This document shows, piece by piece, positions 33,108 to 42,299 of a stretch of DNA of 64,000 nucleotides. Source of the stretch: an uncultured Erythrobacter sp. (GTDB taxonomy: Bacteria; Pseudomonadota; Alphaproteobacteria; Sphingomonadales; Sphingomonadaceae). The notes below the pieces were generated by a model. It had not been told where the DNA came from, did not search any database, and was given only the letters and a program-made list of their open reading frames with translations. A program made the translations under genes and the position numbers. Within the stretch, counting starts at the first letter, position 1, and each line of letters begins with the position of its first letter. The stretch is from contig NZ_CANMPJ010000001.1 of NCBI RefSeq assembly GCF_947499705.1, forward strand, positions 2,515,501 through 2,579,500, given 5' to 3'.

Positions 33108-33998
33108 TTAGTTGGGCAGCCAGACCTTGCGAGCCTTCCATGCAGGCCACCACTTGCCCTTTCGACCGACCAGCCGCTCTGCGACGCCTCGCGCCAATAT
33201 GCCGAGCAACAGTAAATGGCATCCCAACGCCGCAGGCGTGTATCTTCGATAAAGAAGGTATCGGCCGCTCATGACCAGGGAGAGTTCGTCGGATTCCGAT
33301 TTGGAGCTCGCGCCGCCGATATGAACGTATCGCACGAATTGCGAAACGTAGGTCGAATACCCACAAAGCCGCGCTCTGACGCAAAAATCGACGTCTTCAC
33401 CATACATGAAGAATTCTTCGTCGAACCCGCCAAGCCGCTCCCATATCTCGCGTTCAATGAGCATCAGGCAGCCGGCAATGGCAGGTACGGGCTCCACTCT
33501 TTTGCCGGGCCTCGGGTGAAAGCTGTCGGGCGAGAAGCGGCGGGTGAACGGGATCGTGCCAAGGCCAAATGCGAACTTTAGAGCATGGGGCAAATTGGGC
33601 TGCGAAAGAACGGGTATATGCCTGCCAGGTTCGCCCTTAGCGTTGCGCGAAATCCCGCCTATGATTGCTGGGCCGCCAAGACTTTCCCGGCATTCGAGCA
33701 GCGTGTCGACGCAGTTATCGTCCAGCCGCGTATCGGGGTTCAACAGCAGCAACAGATCGAATTGCTCCCCCTTCACGGCCTCATTGACCCCCCGAGCGAA
33801 ACCGAGGTTTGTGGCGCTCCGGATCACCTTCGTTGTCGCAGGGTGCTGTTCTGCGAGGTCAGCGCTGTCATCCGAAGACGCGTTGTCGAGGATGACAACC
33901 CGCAGCCGGTGCGTAGACCGCAGGATGCTGTCCAGACACGCACCAATGTCTTGTGAGCTGTTGTACGTCACAATCACAACAAGGACATCGGACGGCAT
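33108..33998 (-). CDS. Family 2 glycosyltransferase (rhamnosyltransferase-like)
   Basis: 296 residues, GT-A fold. N-terminal VVIVTYNSSQDIGACLDSIL and VILDNASSDDSADLA bind the nucleotide sugar; LLLLNPDTRLDDN carries the D-x-D-like motif; the acceptor region shows GGFDEEFFMYGEDVDFCVRA. These are hallmarks of RfbF/WbbL-like rhamnosyltransferases. The C terminus has a hydrophobic stretch for membrane contact. ATG 33998 is chosen because GAGGGAG lies six bases upstream; the frame continues to 34019. Divergent from the WecG-type gene, so the pair likely builds part of a surface polysaccharide. Confidence 0.9.
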   Translation of the reverse strand: MPSDVLVVIVTYNSSQDIGACLDSILRSTHRLRVVILDNASSDDSADLAEQHPATTKVIRSATNLGFARGVNEAVKGEQFDLLLLLNPDTRLDDNCVDTLLECRESLGGPAIIGGISRNAKGEPGRHIPVLSQPNLPHALKFAFGLGTIPFTRRFSPDSFHPRPGKRVEPVPAIAGCLMLIEREIWERLGGFDEEFFMYGEDVDFCVRARLCGYSTYVSQFVRYVHIGGASSKSESDELSLVMSGRYLLYRRYTPAALGCHLLLLGILARGVAERLVGRKGKWWPAWKARKVWLPN

Positions 33999-34160
33999 CG
34001 TTGCTCCCTCTGCGACCATTCGGTCTATTCCAGACCACGGATACCCTTAGCCGTCTTTTCGCCAATAGCCTCTGTTTTCACACCGCCGCTTGATCGTGGT
34101 CAATTTGCATTTGCGGTATCCGGCTTATGCGCGTTGCGCTCTCATGCTAAAGGTGTGCTT

Positions 34161-34916
34161 GTGGATGACCACCCTGCCCCGATATTCGGCCTTTCTTTCA
34201 GCTCCATGAGCGCGAAGGCGGTCGCTGCGCATATATTACAATCAGGCCAGCTGGATCGTCAGGCGTCCCAGGTACTTGTCACCCCCAATATCCAGCACGT
34301 TGCCGAGATGGGGAGATCGGAAGGGTTCAAGGAGGCCATGCACTCGGCTGATTTGGTCGTCTGCGATGGATTTCCGGTGGCAATTCTCGGGCGAGCGCGA
34401 GGTCTTTCGCGGCTGAGACGGGTGACAGGCCGGGAGGTCGTGCATCGCATTCTGTCGGACGAAAGAGCGCTCTTGAACCAACGCGTGTTCTTTATCGTCG
34501 ATTCCAGTCAGACAAGAGACGGCCTGTATCAGTGGCGAACATCCCTCAACGTAGAGTGTGATATCAGCGTCGATGTTGCGCCCGCAAAATTTGCAAGCGG
34601 TTCACAATACGCGAAGCAGCTGATCGACAAGATATCAGCATTCAGGCCGTCCCTGGTGTTCGTGTGTTTGGGAGCGCCGGAGAGCGAAATCTTCGCCTCC
34701 CAGTGCAAGACGCAGTTGCATGGGTCCTGGATATTGTGCGTGGGCCAGTCGCTGCGGGTATTCGTTGGTCTGTCTCCCAAGCCCCCAGCCGTGGTCGAGC
34801 TGCTGTGTCTGGAGTGGCTGTGGCGCATCGGACACGAACCCGTCAGATTACTTCCGAGATATGCGTCGGCTTCGTGGCGGTTCCTTGGCTGCGTGGTGCG
34901 AGAGCTTCGGCAGTAG
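34161..34916 (+). CDS. WecG/TagA/CpsF-family glycosyltransferase
   Basis: About 251 residues. Family landmarks: TPNIQHVAEM near the N terminus, LVVCDGFPVAILGRARGL with the Asp-Gly catalytic region, RRVTGREVV, VFVCLGAPESEIFASQ, and the C-terminal CLEWLWRIGHEPVRLLPRY. The family adds a UDP-sugar (ManNAcA or similar) to an undecaprenyl-linked acceptor at the inner membrane. GTG 34161, seven bases after AAAGG, is the best start; GTG 34155 and TTG 34134 are in frame. The usual second-region Phe-Asp motif is replaced by SLRVFVG, so specificity may differ. Confidence 0.85.
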   Translation: MDDHPAPIFGLSFSSMSAKAVAAHILQSGQLDRQASQVLVTPNIQHVAEMGRSEGFKEAMHSADLVVCDGFPVAILGRARGLSRLRRVTGREVVHRILSDERALLNQRVFFIVDSSQTRDGLYQWRTSLNVECDISVDVAPAKFASGSQYAKQLIDKISAFRPSLVFVCLGAPESEIFASQCKTQLHGSWILCVGQSLRVFVGLSPKPPAVVELLCLEWLWRIGHEPVRLLPRYASASWRFLGCVVRELRQ

Positions 34917-35007
34917 ACCGCGCGGACTGAGAACCGCTCCCTCGGATGGTTTGGCCAACCAGAGCGAGCGTGAAGCACGTTCAGTGCCAATGCGATTGCC
35001 GTGCAGA

Positions 35008-35031
35008 GTGGTCATTCAGATAGGTGAAGCG
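35008..35031 (+). repeat. 24-bp direct repeat, right copy
   Basis: Second copy of the repeat at 32990-33013. It lies in the spacer before mmsA, about 90 bases upstream of its start, and unlike the left copy is not part of a long hairpin. Confidence 0.6.
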
Positions 35032-35123
35032 TGCGCATGCGATTAGTATCGCCACCGTCATTGGATTCGCGCTTAGCGCACGCTAAAGCTGCGGACAGAT
35101 TCGAATAGTTGAGAGGAATAATC

Positions 35124-36620
35124 ATGCGTCAGGTCGATCACTTCCTAGTTGGCGGCTCAGGCGGGCCTGCTGCTCGCACGCACCAGATCTGGAACCCCTC
35201 GACCGGCGAAGTTCAGGCCGAGGTTCCGTTGGGCGATGCGGCGTTGCTGGAACAGGCAGTCGCCACAGCCAAGAAAGTCCAGCCCGCCTGGGCCGCAACC
35301 AACCCGCAGAAACGCGCCCGCGTGATGTTCCGCTTCAAGGAGCTGGTCGAGGCCAACATGCAGAGCCTCGCAGAATTGCTCAGCTCCGAGCATGGCAAGG
35401 TTGTCGATGACGCCAAGGGCGATGTGCAGCGCGGACTTGAAGTGATCGAATATGCTTGCGGGATTCCGCAAGTCATGAAGGGCGAATACACGCAAGGGGC
35501 AGGCCCCGGTATCGACGTCTATTCCACCCGCCAGCCGCTCGGCATCGGCGCGGGCATCACGCCGTTCAACTTCCCGGCGATGATCCCGATGTGGATGTTC
35601 GGCATGGCCTGCGCTGCGGGCAATGCCTTCATCCTGAAGCCATCCGAACGCGATCCCAGTGTTCCGGTGCGGCTCGCAGAGCTGTTCCTGGAAGCTGGAG
35701 CGCCAGAGGGCCTGCTGCAAGTGATCCACGGTGACAAGGAAATGGTCGATGCAATCCTCGACCACGCCGACATTCCGGCCATCAGCTTTGTCGGCTCATC
35801 CGACATCGCTCAGTACATTTATTCACGCGGGGCCGAAAACGGTAAGCGGGTGCAGGCGTTTGGCGGTGCGAAGAACCACGGTATCGTGATGCCGGACGCC
35901 GATCTCGACCAGGTGGTAAACGACCTCGCAGGTGCAGCCTTCGGTTCAGCCGGCGAGCGCTGCATGGCGCTGCCCGTGGTGGTCCCGGTCGGTGAGGACA
36001 CGGCAGACCGGCTGCGCGAAAAGCTGATCCCAGCGATCAACGCGCTGCGCATCGGTGTCTCGACCGATCCAGACGCGCATTACGGCCCGGTGGTCACGCC
36101 CGAACACAAGACCCGGATCGAAGGCTGGATCGACACGGCCGAGCAGGAAGGCGCCGAGATCGTCGTCGATGGGCGCGGCTACACGCTTCAGGGGCACGAG
36201 AACGGATTCTTCGTCGGCCCGACACTGATCGACCGCGTAACCCCGACCATGAGCAGCTATCAGGAAGAAATCTTCGGACCGGTGCTCCAGATCGTGCGTG
36301 CCAACGACTTCGAGGACGCAGTACGGCTGCCAAGTGAGCACCAATACGGCAACGGCGTCGCAATCTTCACCCGCAATGGCCACGCCGCGCGCGAGTTCGC
36401 CAGCCGCGTGAATGTCGGCATGGTCGGCATCAATGTCCCCATCCCTGTGCCGGTCGCCTATCACTCTTTCGGAGGCTGGAAGCGTTCGGGCTTTGGCGAC
36501 ATCGACCAGTATGGCACGGAAGGCCTCGCGTTCTGGACCAAGAACAAGAAGGTCACCCAACGCTGGCCCGATGGCGGCGGAGACGGATCGAACGCGTTCG
36601 TGATCCCAACCTTCGGATAA
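35124..36620 (+). CDS. mmsA: Methylmalonate-semialdehyde dehydrogenase (CoA-acylating)
   Basis: Converts methylmalonate semialdehyde to propionyl-CoA, NADH and CO2, the last step of valine catabolism. 498 residues. ALDH landmarks: ITPFNFPAMIPMWMFGMACA (cofactor region), KPSERDPSV, ISFVGSSDIAQYIY, and the catalytic cysteine in FGSAGERCMALPV, the MmsA version of the active-site loop. FGGWKRSGFGD closes the fold. ATG 35124 has GAGAGGA six bases upstream. The polysaccharide deacetylase gene begins ten bases after its stop. The product propionyl-CoA would feed the carboxylase at the window's left end. Confidence 0.96.
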   Translation: MRQVDHFLVGGSGGPAARTHQIWNPSTGEVQAEVPLGDAALLEQAVATAKKVQPAWAATNPQKRARVMFRFKELVEANMQSLAELLSSEHGKVVDDAKGDVQRGLEVIEYACGIPQVMKGEYTQGAGPGIDVYSTRQPLGIGAGITPFNFPAMIPMWMFGMACAAGNAFILKPSERDPSVPVRLAELFLEAGAPEGLLQVIHGDKEMVDAILDHADIPAISFVGSSDIAQYIYSRGAENGKRVQAFGGAKNHGIVMPDADLDQVVNDLAGAAFGSAGERCMALPVVVPVGEDTADRLREKLIPAINALRIGVSTDPDAHYGPVVTPEHKTRIEGWIDTAEQEGAEIVVDGRGYTLQGHENGFFVGPTLIDRVTPTMSSYQEEIFGPVLQIVRANDFEDAVRLPSEHQYGNGVAIFTRNGHAAREFASRVNVGMVGINVPIPVPVAYHSFGGWKRSGFGDIDQYGTEGLAFWTKNKKVTQRWPDGGGDGSNAFVIPTFG

Positions 36621-36630
36621 GGGCGAAACC

Positions 36631-37860
36631 ATGCTGCGCTGGCTGCTCACTGCACTTGCCCTGACACTCGGTGCGCAGCTCGCCGCGCAGGACAAACGCA
36701 TCGCGCTCACCTTTGATGATACGCCGCGTCATGCGGGTGTGCTGTATTCCGAAGATGAGCGTGCGATCCGCATCATTGCAGCGCTCAGCGAAGCCGAGGT
36801 TGAGCAGGCGGCGTTCTTCCTCAATCCGGGCAAGCTGGCCGAGCGGCCCGGCGGCGAAGCGCGGATTGCGGCCTATGTCGCGGCGGGTCACGTGATCGCC
36901 AATCATACAAGCAACCATTCGCAACTGCGCGACACCGATGCGTCGGACTACATCGCCGATATCGATGCCGCGGCAAAGTGGCTCGACGTGCGCAAAGGCG
37001 CTCGCGCGTGGTTCCGTTTCCCCTATCTCGATGAAGGTGGCCGTGACAAAGCCAAGCGCGACGCGATCCGCGCTGCCTTGGCAGAGCGCGGACTGATCAA
37101 CGGCTACGTCACCGTCGATGCCTCGGACTGGTTCTATGACGGCGCATTGAGCACAGCGACGCGCGCCGGAAAACCGGTTGATCTGGAGGCGTTGAAAGCG
37201 TTGTTCATCGAAAGCCACATCGAGGCCGTGCGTTACTACGACGCTTTGGCGCAAAGGGCACTGGGGCGCTCTCCTGCGCATGTCTTGCTGCTGCACGAAA
37301 GCGACCTTGTTGCGCTTGCCCTGCCCGATCTGGTTGCCGCGCTAAGAGCTGACGGCTGGACAATCATCACCGCCGATGATGCCTATGCCGATGCGCTGAC
37401 GGATGAGCGCCCCGATGTCCCTTTCTCGCAGGGGACCATCACCGAAATGATCGCATGGGAGCGCGGCCTCCCTGCACCCCGCTGGTATGCTCGCAACGAC
37501 ACGAAGCTGGCGCAGGCAGAATTCGACGCAAGGGCAATCGGCAAAGCGTCCTCCGCGATCCCCGCGCGCTATCTTGGCGTGTGGGATTACGAGGGCGGCA
37601 CCTGCGCCCCCGAAAGCGACTTGCGAATGGCGATCCGGCCGCGTGCAATCACCTTTTACGAAAGCGTCGGCAAGGCCACCGACGTCAGGCTGGATGGCGA
37701 GGATGTAATTGTCGATCTGGCAATGGATGGCGAAGGAGAGACTTGGGAGCAGTCGCTACGCCTGTCGCTGGTCGGCAACGGTAACGAGCAGCGATTGCAC
37801 ACATCGGATGCCAGCGAACCCAAGACAAAAGACGACCTTCCGCGAAAGCGCTGCCAATAA
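36631..37860 (+). CDS. Secreted polysaccharide deacetylase
   Basis: 409 residues with a signal peptide (MLRWLLTALALTLGAQLAAQ). The NodB domain shows the catalytic pair IALTFDDTPRHAG, metal ligands HVIANHTSNHSQL (H-x3-H) and RFPYLDEGG. Another conserved His lies in VLLLHESDLV. A C-terminal region of about 130 residues from WYARNDTKLA contains a possible beta domain with CAPESD and ends KRCQ. Removes N- or O-acetyl groups from peptidoglycan or another glycan in the periplasm. It follows mmsA by ten bases but has no metabolic link to it. Confidence 0.87.
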   Translation: MLRWLLTALALTLGAQLAAQDKRIALTFDDTPRHAGVLYSEDERAIRIIAALSEAEVEQAAFFLNPGKLAERPGGEARIAAYVAAGHVIANHTSNHSQLRDTDASDYIADIDAAAKWLDVRKGARAWFRFPYLDEGGRDKAKRDAIRAALAERGLINGYVTVDASDWFYDGALSTATRAGKPVDLEALKALFIESHIEAVRYYDALAQRALGRSPAHVLLLHESDLVALALPDLVAALRADGWTIITADDAYADALTDERPDVPFSQGTITEMIAWERGLPAPRWYARNDTKLAQAEFDARAIGKASSAIPARYLGVWDYEGGTCAPESDLRMAIRPRAITFYESVGKATDVRLDGEDVIVDLAMDGEGETWEQSLRLSLVGNGNEQRLHTSDASEPKTKDDLPRKRCQ

Positions 37861-37972
37861 CCGAACGCGACGCCACCAGCCATCGCGGTGGATGAACAAT
37901 TGGCGCAATCAAACAATCGCGCGGCGCAGTCCATTGCTACGCCTTCAACTGTAACGGCTACAGGAGAGGGCC

Positions 37973-38707
37973 ATGAAAAACGCAAAACGCGCGCAGCAAC
38001 GACTGAAAGATCGCGGATATTCTCTGGCGGTAGATGGAGACTTTGGTCCCGTAAGCATGGCAACGCTGATGAGCTTCGTGGGTCAGAAGTCCAGCGTCAG
38101 CAGTCTGCGCAAGGATCTGGGCAAAGCCGCTCATGCTGAATTTCCCAAGGTCGATATCACCTCGCCGCTGCGGATCGCGCATGTGCTTGCCCAGCAATCG
38201 GTCGAGACAGGCGGGTTCTCCAAGATGACCGAGAGCATGAACTATTCGGTGCGCGGACTGCTGCTGGTGTTCTCGCGCAGCCGGATCAGCGAAGCCGATG
38301 CCAACCGGCTCGGTCGCAAGTCAGGCGAAGGCGCGTTGTCGGTGGAACGCCAGAGCGCCATTGCCAACATCCTCTATGGCGGCGACTGGGGCCGACGAAA
38401 CCTCGGCAACACTGAGCCGGGTGATGGTTGGCGCTATCGCGGGCGCGGGATCAAGCAAACCACTGGCCGACACAATTACGGCGAGGTCAAAAAGGTCACC
38501 GGCATCGATGTGATCGCCGATCCTGAACTTTTGTCCAACCCGGCGACCGGTGTGCGTGCAGGCTGCATCTACTGGGACAGCCGGAAGTGCAACAAAATCG
38601 CCGACAAGGATGACATTGTCGCGCTTACCAAGAAGATCAACGGCGGAACCAATGGTCTGGATGATCGCCGAAAGGCACTGGCCCGGGCGAAGGAAATCGT
38701 GCTTTAA
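37973..38707 (+). CDS. GH19-type lysozyme/chitinase with peptidoglycan-binding head
   Basis: 244 residues, no signal peptide. Residues 1-40 form a small peptidoglycan-binding repeat (AQQRLKDRGYSLAVDGDFGP). The catalytic domain has AHVLAQQSVETGGF with the acid Glu, and YRGRGIKQTTGRHNYGE, the usual GH19 substrate loop. This size and layout are typical of phage endolysins and their chromosomal relatives. No holin is adjacent. It may be a domesticated lysin or use a non-Sec exit. ATG 37973 follows GGAGAGG. Confidence 0.88.
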   Translation: MKNAKRAQQRLKDRGYSLAVDGDFGPVSMATLMSFVGQKSSVSSLRKDLGKAAHAEFPKVDITSPLRIAHVLAQQSVETGGFSKMTESMNYSVRGLLLVFSRSRISEADANRLGRKSGEGALSVERQSAIANILYGGDWGRRNLGNTEPGDGWRYRGRGIKQTTGRHNYGEVKKVTGIDVIADPELLSNPATGVRAGCIYWDSRKCNKIADKDDIVALTKKINGGTNGLDDRRKALARAKEIVL

Positions 38708-38716
38708 CTTGGCGCT

Positions 38717-39103
38717 ATGAGCACAAGACAACGCACGACATCAGGGTCACCTTTCGAAGCGGAGTTCGGCTTTTGCCGCGCGGTCAGAGATGGCGATCGC
38801 ATTATCGTCGCCGGGACCGGCCCGGTTGAGCCCGATGGCTCGACCACGCCGGGCGGTGCTGCCGAGCAGGCGGAAAGGTGCTGCGCATTGATCGTCGCGG
38901 CCATCGAAGATTTGGGCGGTTCAGCGGACGACGTGGTGCGAACCCGCATGTTGCTCACCGATTTCAACGATCAGGAAGCCGTTGGTTCAGTCCATGCTCG
39001 CTATTTTGGAGACGCGAGACCGGCTGCGACAATGGCCGGGGTCGCGTGGCTGTGTCGCAAGGAATGGAAGGTCGAGATCGAAGCCGAAGCCCTGATCACC
39101 TGA
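38717..39103 (+). CDS. RidA/YjgF-family protein
   Basis: 128 residues, one chorismate-mutase-like trimeric domain. Contains RDGDRIIVAGTGPV, DDVVRTRMLLTDF and ARPAATMAGVAWL; the Arg of ARPAATM is at the position that binds carboxylate in deaminase-active RidA proteins. Members hydrolyse reactive enamines/imines or have other roles. It starts ten bases after the lysin gene, same strand. Confidence 0.88.
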   Translation: MSTRQRTTSGSPFEAEFGFCRAVRDGDRIIVAGTGPVEPDGSTTPGGAAEQAERCCALIVAAIEDLGGSADDVVRTRMLLTDFNDQEAVGSVHARYFGDARPAATMAGVAWLCRKEWKVEIEAEALIT

Positions 39104-39118
39104 TAATCGCCAGGCGCG

Positions 39119-39526
39119 CTAAGCAACCACACGCAATCTCGGGCCATACAGACTTTCGATCACCAGCCTGTCCTCAACCCGGGCGATCAGCTGCGCGGCA
39201 TCCGTCATGGCGTCGAGCTCCTCTGCCGAGATCAGAATTTGTGGTTCCTTGCCGTTCGCGCTGGTCAGAATGGCGGGCAATGGGAATTCATGGTCCGGAT
39301 ACGCCTCCGCGAAATCGTCGCGGTGGTGAAACACGACATCCATCGGCAACCTGCCAAGAAACGCCTTCCATTCGCCCCGCATCGACACCGCTCCGTAAGT
39401 AAGCGCGCATAAGGAACACGGATAAGTCTCTGGCCGGACCTGTTTGTGCACTGCATGCATCAGGGCATTAATGATGCCGCTATCGGCATTGTAGACGATC
39501 AAAAGGCGCGCGGGCTGCTGGGTCAT
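39119..39526 (-). CDS. Conserved hypothetical protein with CxxC motif
   Basis: 135 residues. An N-terminal strand-helix (RLLIVYNADSGIINALMHAV) precedes YPCSLCALTYGAV, a C-x2-C that could be redox-active or bind metal. Then RGEWKAFLGRLPMDVVFHHR and EFPLPAILTSA follow. Proteins of this pattern occur in many alphaproteobacteria without assigned function; a thioredoxin-like fold is plausible. Convergent with the RidA gene (15-base gap). Start ATG 39526. Confidence 0.75.
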   Translation of the reverse strand: MTQQPARLLIVYNADSGIINALMHAVHKQVRPETYPCSLCALTYGAVSMRGEWKAFLGRLPMDVVFHHRDDFAEAYPDHEFPLPAILTSANGKEPQILISAEELDAMTDAAQLIARVEDRLVIESLYGPRLRVVA

Positions 39527-39639
39527 ATCAGGAGATACGCGCGGGCACTCTGTTTGGTTACGCGAATTGCAATCACCCTAGCAAAAATCCCCATCGTCCG
39601 GTGTTCGCACGCCCTTCCCTCGCCCCGCGCGAGGGGCTA

Positions 39640-40797
39640 ATGCGCGCAGCCATGACAGGACAATTTGCACTCACGGAAGACCAGCTCGCCATTCAAGAAA
39701 TGGCGCAGCGCTTCACCGCCGACAACATCACCCCGCATGCCGGGGAATGGGACGAGAAACACATCTTCCCGATCGACACGATCAAGCAGACCGCCGAGCT
39801 TGGCTTTGGCGCGATCTATGTGTCTGAGGAAAGCGGCGGGATCGGACTTGGTCGGCTTGAGGCGGCGCTGATCATGGAGGCAATGGCCTATGGCTGCCCG
39901 ACCACCAGCGCATTTATCTCAATCCACAATATGGCGGCGTGGATGATCGACACGTTTGGCGGCCAGGACGTGAAGGATCACTACCTTCCTGACCTCGTGA
40001 CGATGGACAAAATCGCCAGCTATTGCCTCACCGAACCGGGCAGCGGATCGGACGCAGCGGGCCTGAAGGCCAATGCGCGGCTGGATGGCGATCACTACGT
40101 CCTCAACGGCACCAAGCAGTTCATCTCCGGCGGCGGCGTCAACGACGTCTATGTCACAATGGTCCGCACCGGCGAGCATAAAACCAAGGGCATCACCTGC
40201 CTCGTGATCGACAAGGACACGCCGGGCGTCAGCTTCGGCGCGCCCGAAAAGAAGCTGGGCTGGAACGCCTCCCCAACTGCGCAGGTGATTTTCGAAGACG
40301 CGCGTGTGCCAATCGCCAACCTCGTCGGCGATGAGGGTGAAGGATTCCGGTTCGCGATGATGGGGCTTGATGGGGGCCGCTTGAATATCGGCGCATGCTC
40401 GCTCGGCGGGGCGCAGCGCTGCCTCGACGAAGCGGTCGCCTACACCAAGGATCGCAAGCAGTTCGACCAGCCGATTGCCGACTTCCAGAACACCCAGTTC
40501 ATGCTGGCCGATATGGCGACCGATCTGGAGAGCGCCCGAGCTCTGCTCTATCTTGCAGCGGCCAAGGTGACCGATAACGCACCCGACAAGTCGCGCTTCT
40601 CCGCGATGGCTAAGCGGCTGGCCACGGACAATGGCAGCAAGGTCGTCAACGACGCGCTGCAATTGTTCGGCGGCTACGGTTATCTGAAGGACTACCCGAT
40701 CGAACGCTTCTGGCGCGACCTGCGCGTACACTCGATCCTTGAAGGGACCAATCAGGTGATGCGGATGATCGTGGGCCGGGATCTGCTGCGGCAGTGA
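39640..40797 (+). CDS. Acyl-CoA dehydrogenase, probably isobutyryl-CoA dehydrogenase
   Basis: FAD enzyme of about 385 residues that oxidises a branched short-chain acyl-CoA. Family motifs: YCLTEPGSGSDAAGLKANA, LNGTKQFISGGG, KLGWNASPTAQVIFEDARVP, AYTKDRKQFDQPIADFQNTQ, ALQLFGGYGYLKDYPIERFW, and the catalytic Glu in HSILEGTNQVM. Its place next to 3-hydroxyisobutyryl-CoA hydrolase, enoyl-CoA hydratase and mmsB supports the valine pathway. ATG 39640 has GAGGGG four bases upstream; ATG 39652 is an alternative. The stop overlaps the VOC gene by four bases. Confidence 0.92.
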   Translation: MRAAMTGQFALTEDQLAIQEMAQRFTADNITPHAGEWDEKHIFPIDTIKQTAELGFGAIYVSEESGGIGLGRLEAALIMEAMAYGCPTTSAFISIHNMAAWMIDTFGGQDVKDHYLPDLVTMDKIASYCLTEPGSGSDAAGLKANARLDGDHYVLNGTKQFISGGGVNDVYVTMVRTGEHKTKGITCLVIDKDTPGVSFGAPEKKLGWNASPTAQVIFEDARVPIANLVGDEGEGFRFAMMGLDGGRLNIGACSLGGAQRCLDEAVAYTKDRKQFDQPIADFQNTQFMLADMATDLESARALLYLAAAKVTDNAPDKSRFSAMAKRLATDNGSKVVNDALQLFGGYGYLKDYPIERFWRDLRVHSILEGTNQVMRMIVGRDLLRQ

Positions 40798-41189
40798 GCG
40801 CCGAGACTCTAGCGACTGTTACCCTCGTCGTACCCGACTACGACGCGGGGACCGAGTTCTATGTCGGCAAACTCGGCTTCGAGCTGATCGAAGACGTCGC
40901 TCTTGGCGACGGAAAGCGCTGGGTTGTGGTCGGTCTGGCTGGCGGCGCACGATTACTCCTCGCCAAAGCCGCAAACGACGCCCAAGCCGCCGCCATCGGT
41001 AATCAGACCGGTGGCCGGGTGAGCTTCTTCCTCGAAACCGATAATTTCGCCGAAACGCACGCCCGGTTTATGGCCGCAGGGGTGGAATTCCTCGAAGAAC
41101 CGCGCCACGAGGTGTACGGCATAGTGGCAGTATTCAGCGACCCATTCGGCAATCGCTGGGACTTGCTCGAACGAAAAGAGACCCGATGA
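40794..41189 (+). CDS. VOC (glyoxalase/bleomycin-resistance fold) protein
   Basis: 131 residues, two beta-alpha-beta-beta-beta modules. TVTLVVPDYDAGTEFYVGKL opens the first; the second runs VSFFLETDNFAETHARFMAA to DPFGNRWDLLERK. Start GTG 40794 overlaps the dehydrogenase stop, and its own stop overlaps the next ATG, so it is embedded in the valine operon by coupled translation. Substrate unknown. Confidence 0.88.
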   Translation: MSAETLATVTLVVPDYDAGTEFYVGKLGFELIEDVALGDGKRWVVVGLAGGARLLLAKAANDAQAAAIGNQTGGRVSFFLETDNFAETHARFMAAGVEFLEEPRHEVYGIVAVFSDPFGNRWDLLERKETR

Positions 41190-42268
41190 CTGACCCGATG
41201 ACTGAGGATGTCCTCATCCGAAAAAATGGCCCGATCGGGCACATCTCGCTAAACCGCCCCAAGGCGCTACACGCGCTGACGCTCGAAATGTGCCACGCGA
41301 TGAGCGCCGCGCTGTCCGAATGGGCCAGTGACGATGAGATCGCCGCCATCATCCTTGACCACGCAGAAGGCTCGCGTGGATTTTGCGCAGGCGGCGATAT
41401 CGCATTTCTGCGCGATTCTGCGCTCAACGATGGCGGTGTCTCGGGACGCAAGTTCTTCCACGACGAATACCAGCTCAACCATCAACTGTTCACCTATCCC
41501 AAGCCCGTGGTCGCCTTCATGGACGGGATAACGATGGGCGGCGGGGTCGGCATTTCGCAGCCCGCGAAATTCCGCGTCGCGACCGAGAACACGCGCTTCG
41601 CCATGCCCGAAACCGGGATCGGCTTGTTTCCTGATGTTGGCGGAGGATGGTATCTTTCGCGCCTTGGTGGACGGCTCGGGCAGTTCCTCGCACTCACCGG
41701 CGCACGGCTCGACGGTTCTGAGTGCCAGTGGACCGGGCTTGCGACGCATTATGTGCCTAGCGAGATGCTGGATGACCTGAAGGCGCGCATTATCGAGCGC
41801 CCGGGACGGATCGCCGGCATTCTGTCAGAGCCTGTTGGCACGCCGCCCGACGCACGGATCGAAAAGAACGCGCTGCGTATCGCCAAGCATTTCGCCAGCG
41901 ACAGCTATGAAGATATCCTCGCCAGCCTCGAAGCGGAGATAGAGAGCAACGAAAACGGCGGAGCGGAGTGGGCGCAAAAGGAGCGCGATACGCTCGGCAC
42001 CAAGAGCCCGCAGACCTGCAAGGTCGCGCTGCGCCAGCTGGCGGAGAGTGCGCAGCTGACCGACTTCGCCGACAATATGCGGATGGAATATCGCATCGCC
42101 AGCCGCGTGCTGACCCGGCCCGATTTCGCCGAGGGCGTGCGCGCAGTGATCACCGACAAGACGGGCGATCCCAAATGGGACCCGGCAACTCCTGAAGAGG
42201 TGAGCGAGGAGTTGATCGACAGCATCTTTGCTCCCCTGCCTGATAACGAGGAATGGACACCACTATGA
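41186..42268 (+). CDS. 3-hydroxyisobutyryl-CoA hydrolase
   Basis: 360 residues of the crotonase superfamily. GFCAGGDIAFLRDSA forms the oxyanion loop, and FMDGITMGGGVGIS with FAMPETGIGLFPDVGGGW carry the Glu/Asp positions typical of hydrolases rather than hydratases. The C-terminal extension (MRMEYRIASRVLTRPDFAEG, VRAVITDK) is specific to the HIBCH branch. It frees 3-hydroxyisobutyrate, the substrate of mmsB downstream. ATG 41186 overlaps the preceding stop as ATGA. Confidence 0.93.
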   Translation: MTDPMTEDVLIRKNGPIGHISLNRPKALHALTLEMCHAMSAALSEWASDDEIAAIILDHAEGSRGFCAGGDIAFLRDSALNDGGVSGRKFFHDEYQLNHQLFTYPKPVVAFMDGITMGGGVGISQPAKFRVATENTRFAMPETGIGLFPDVGGGWYLSRLGGRLGQFLALTGARLDGSECQWTGLATHYVPSEMLDDLKARIIERPGRIAGILSEPVGTPPDARIEKNALRIAKHFASDSYEDILASLEAEIESNENGGAEWAQKERDTLGTKSPQTCKVALRQLAESAQLTDFADNMRMEYRIASRVLTRPDFAEGVRAVITDKTGDPKWDPATPEEVSEELIDSIFAPLPDNEEWTPL

Positions 42269-42299
42269 GCTCGCCATCGATGGCTGGCGGTAAGCTGCT

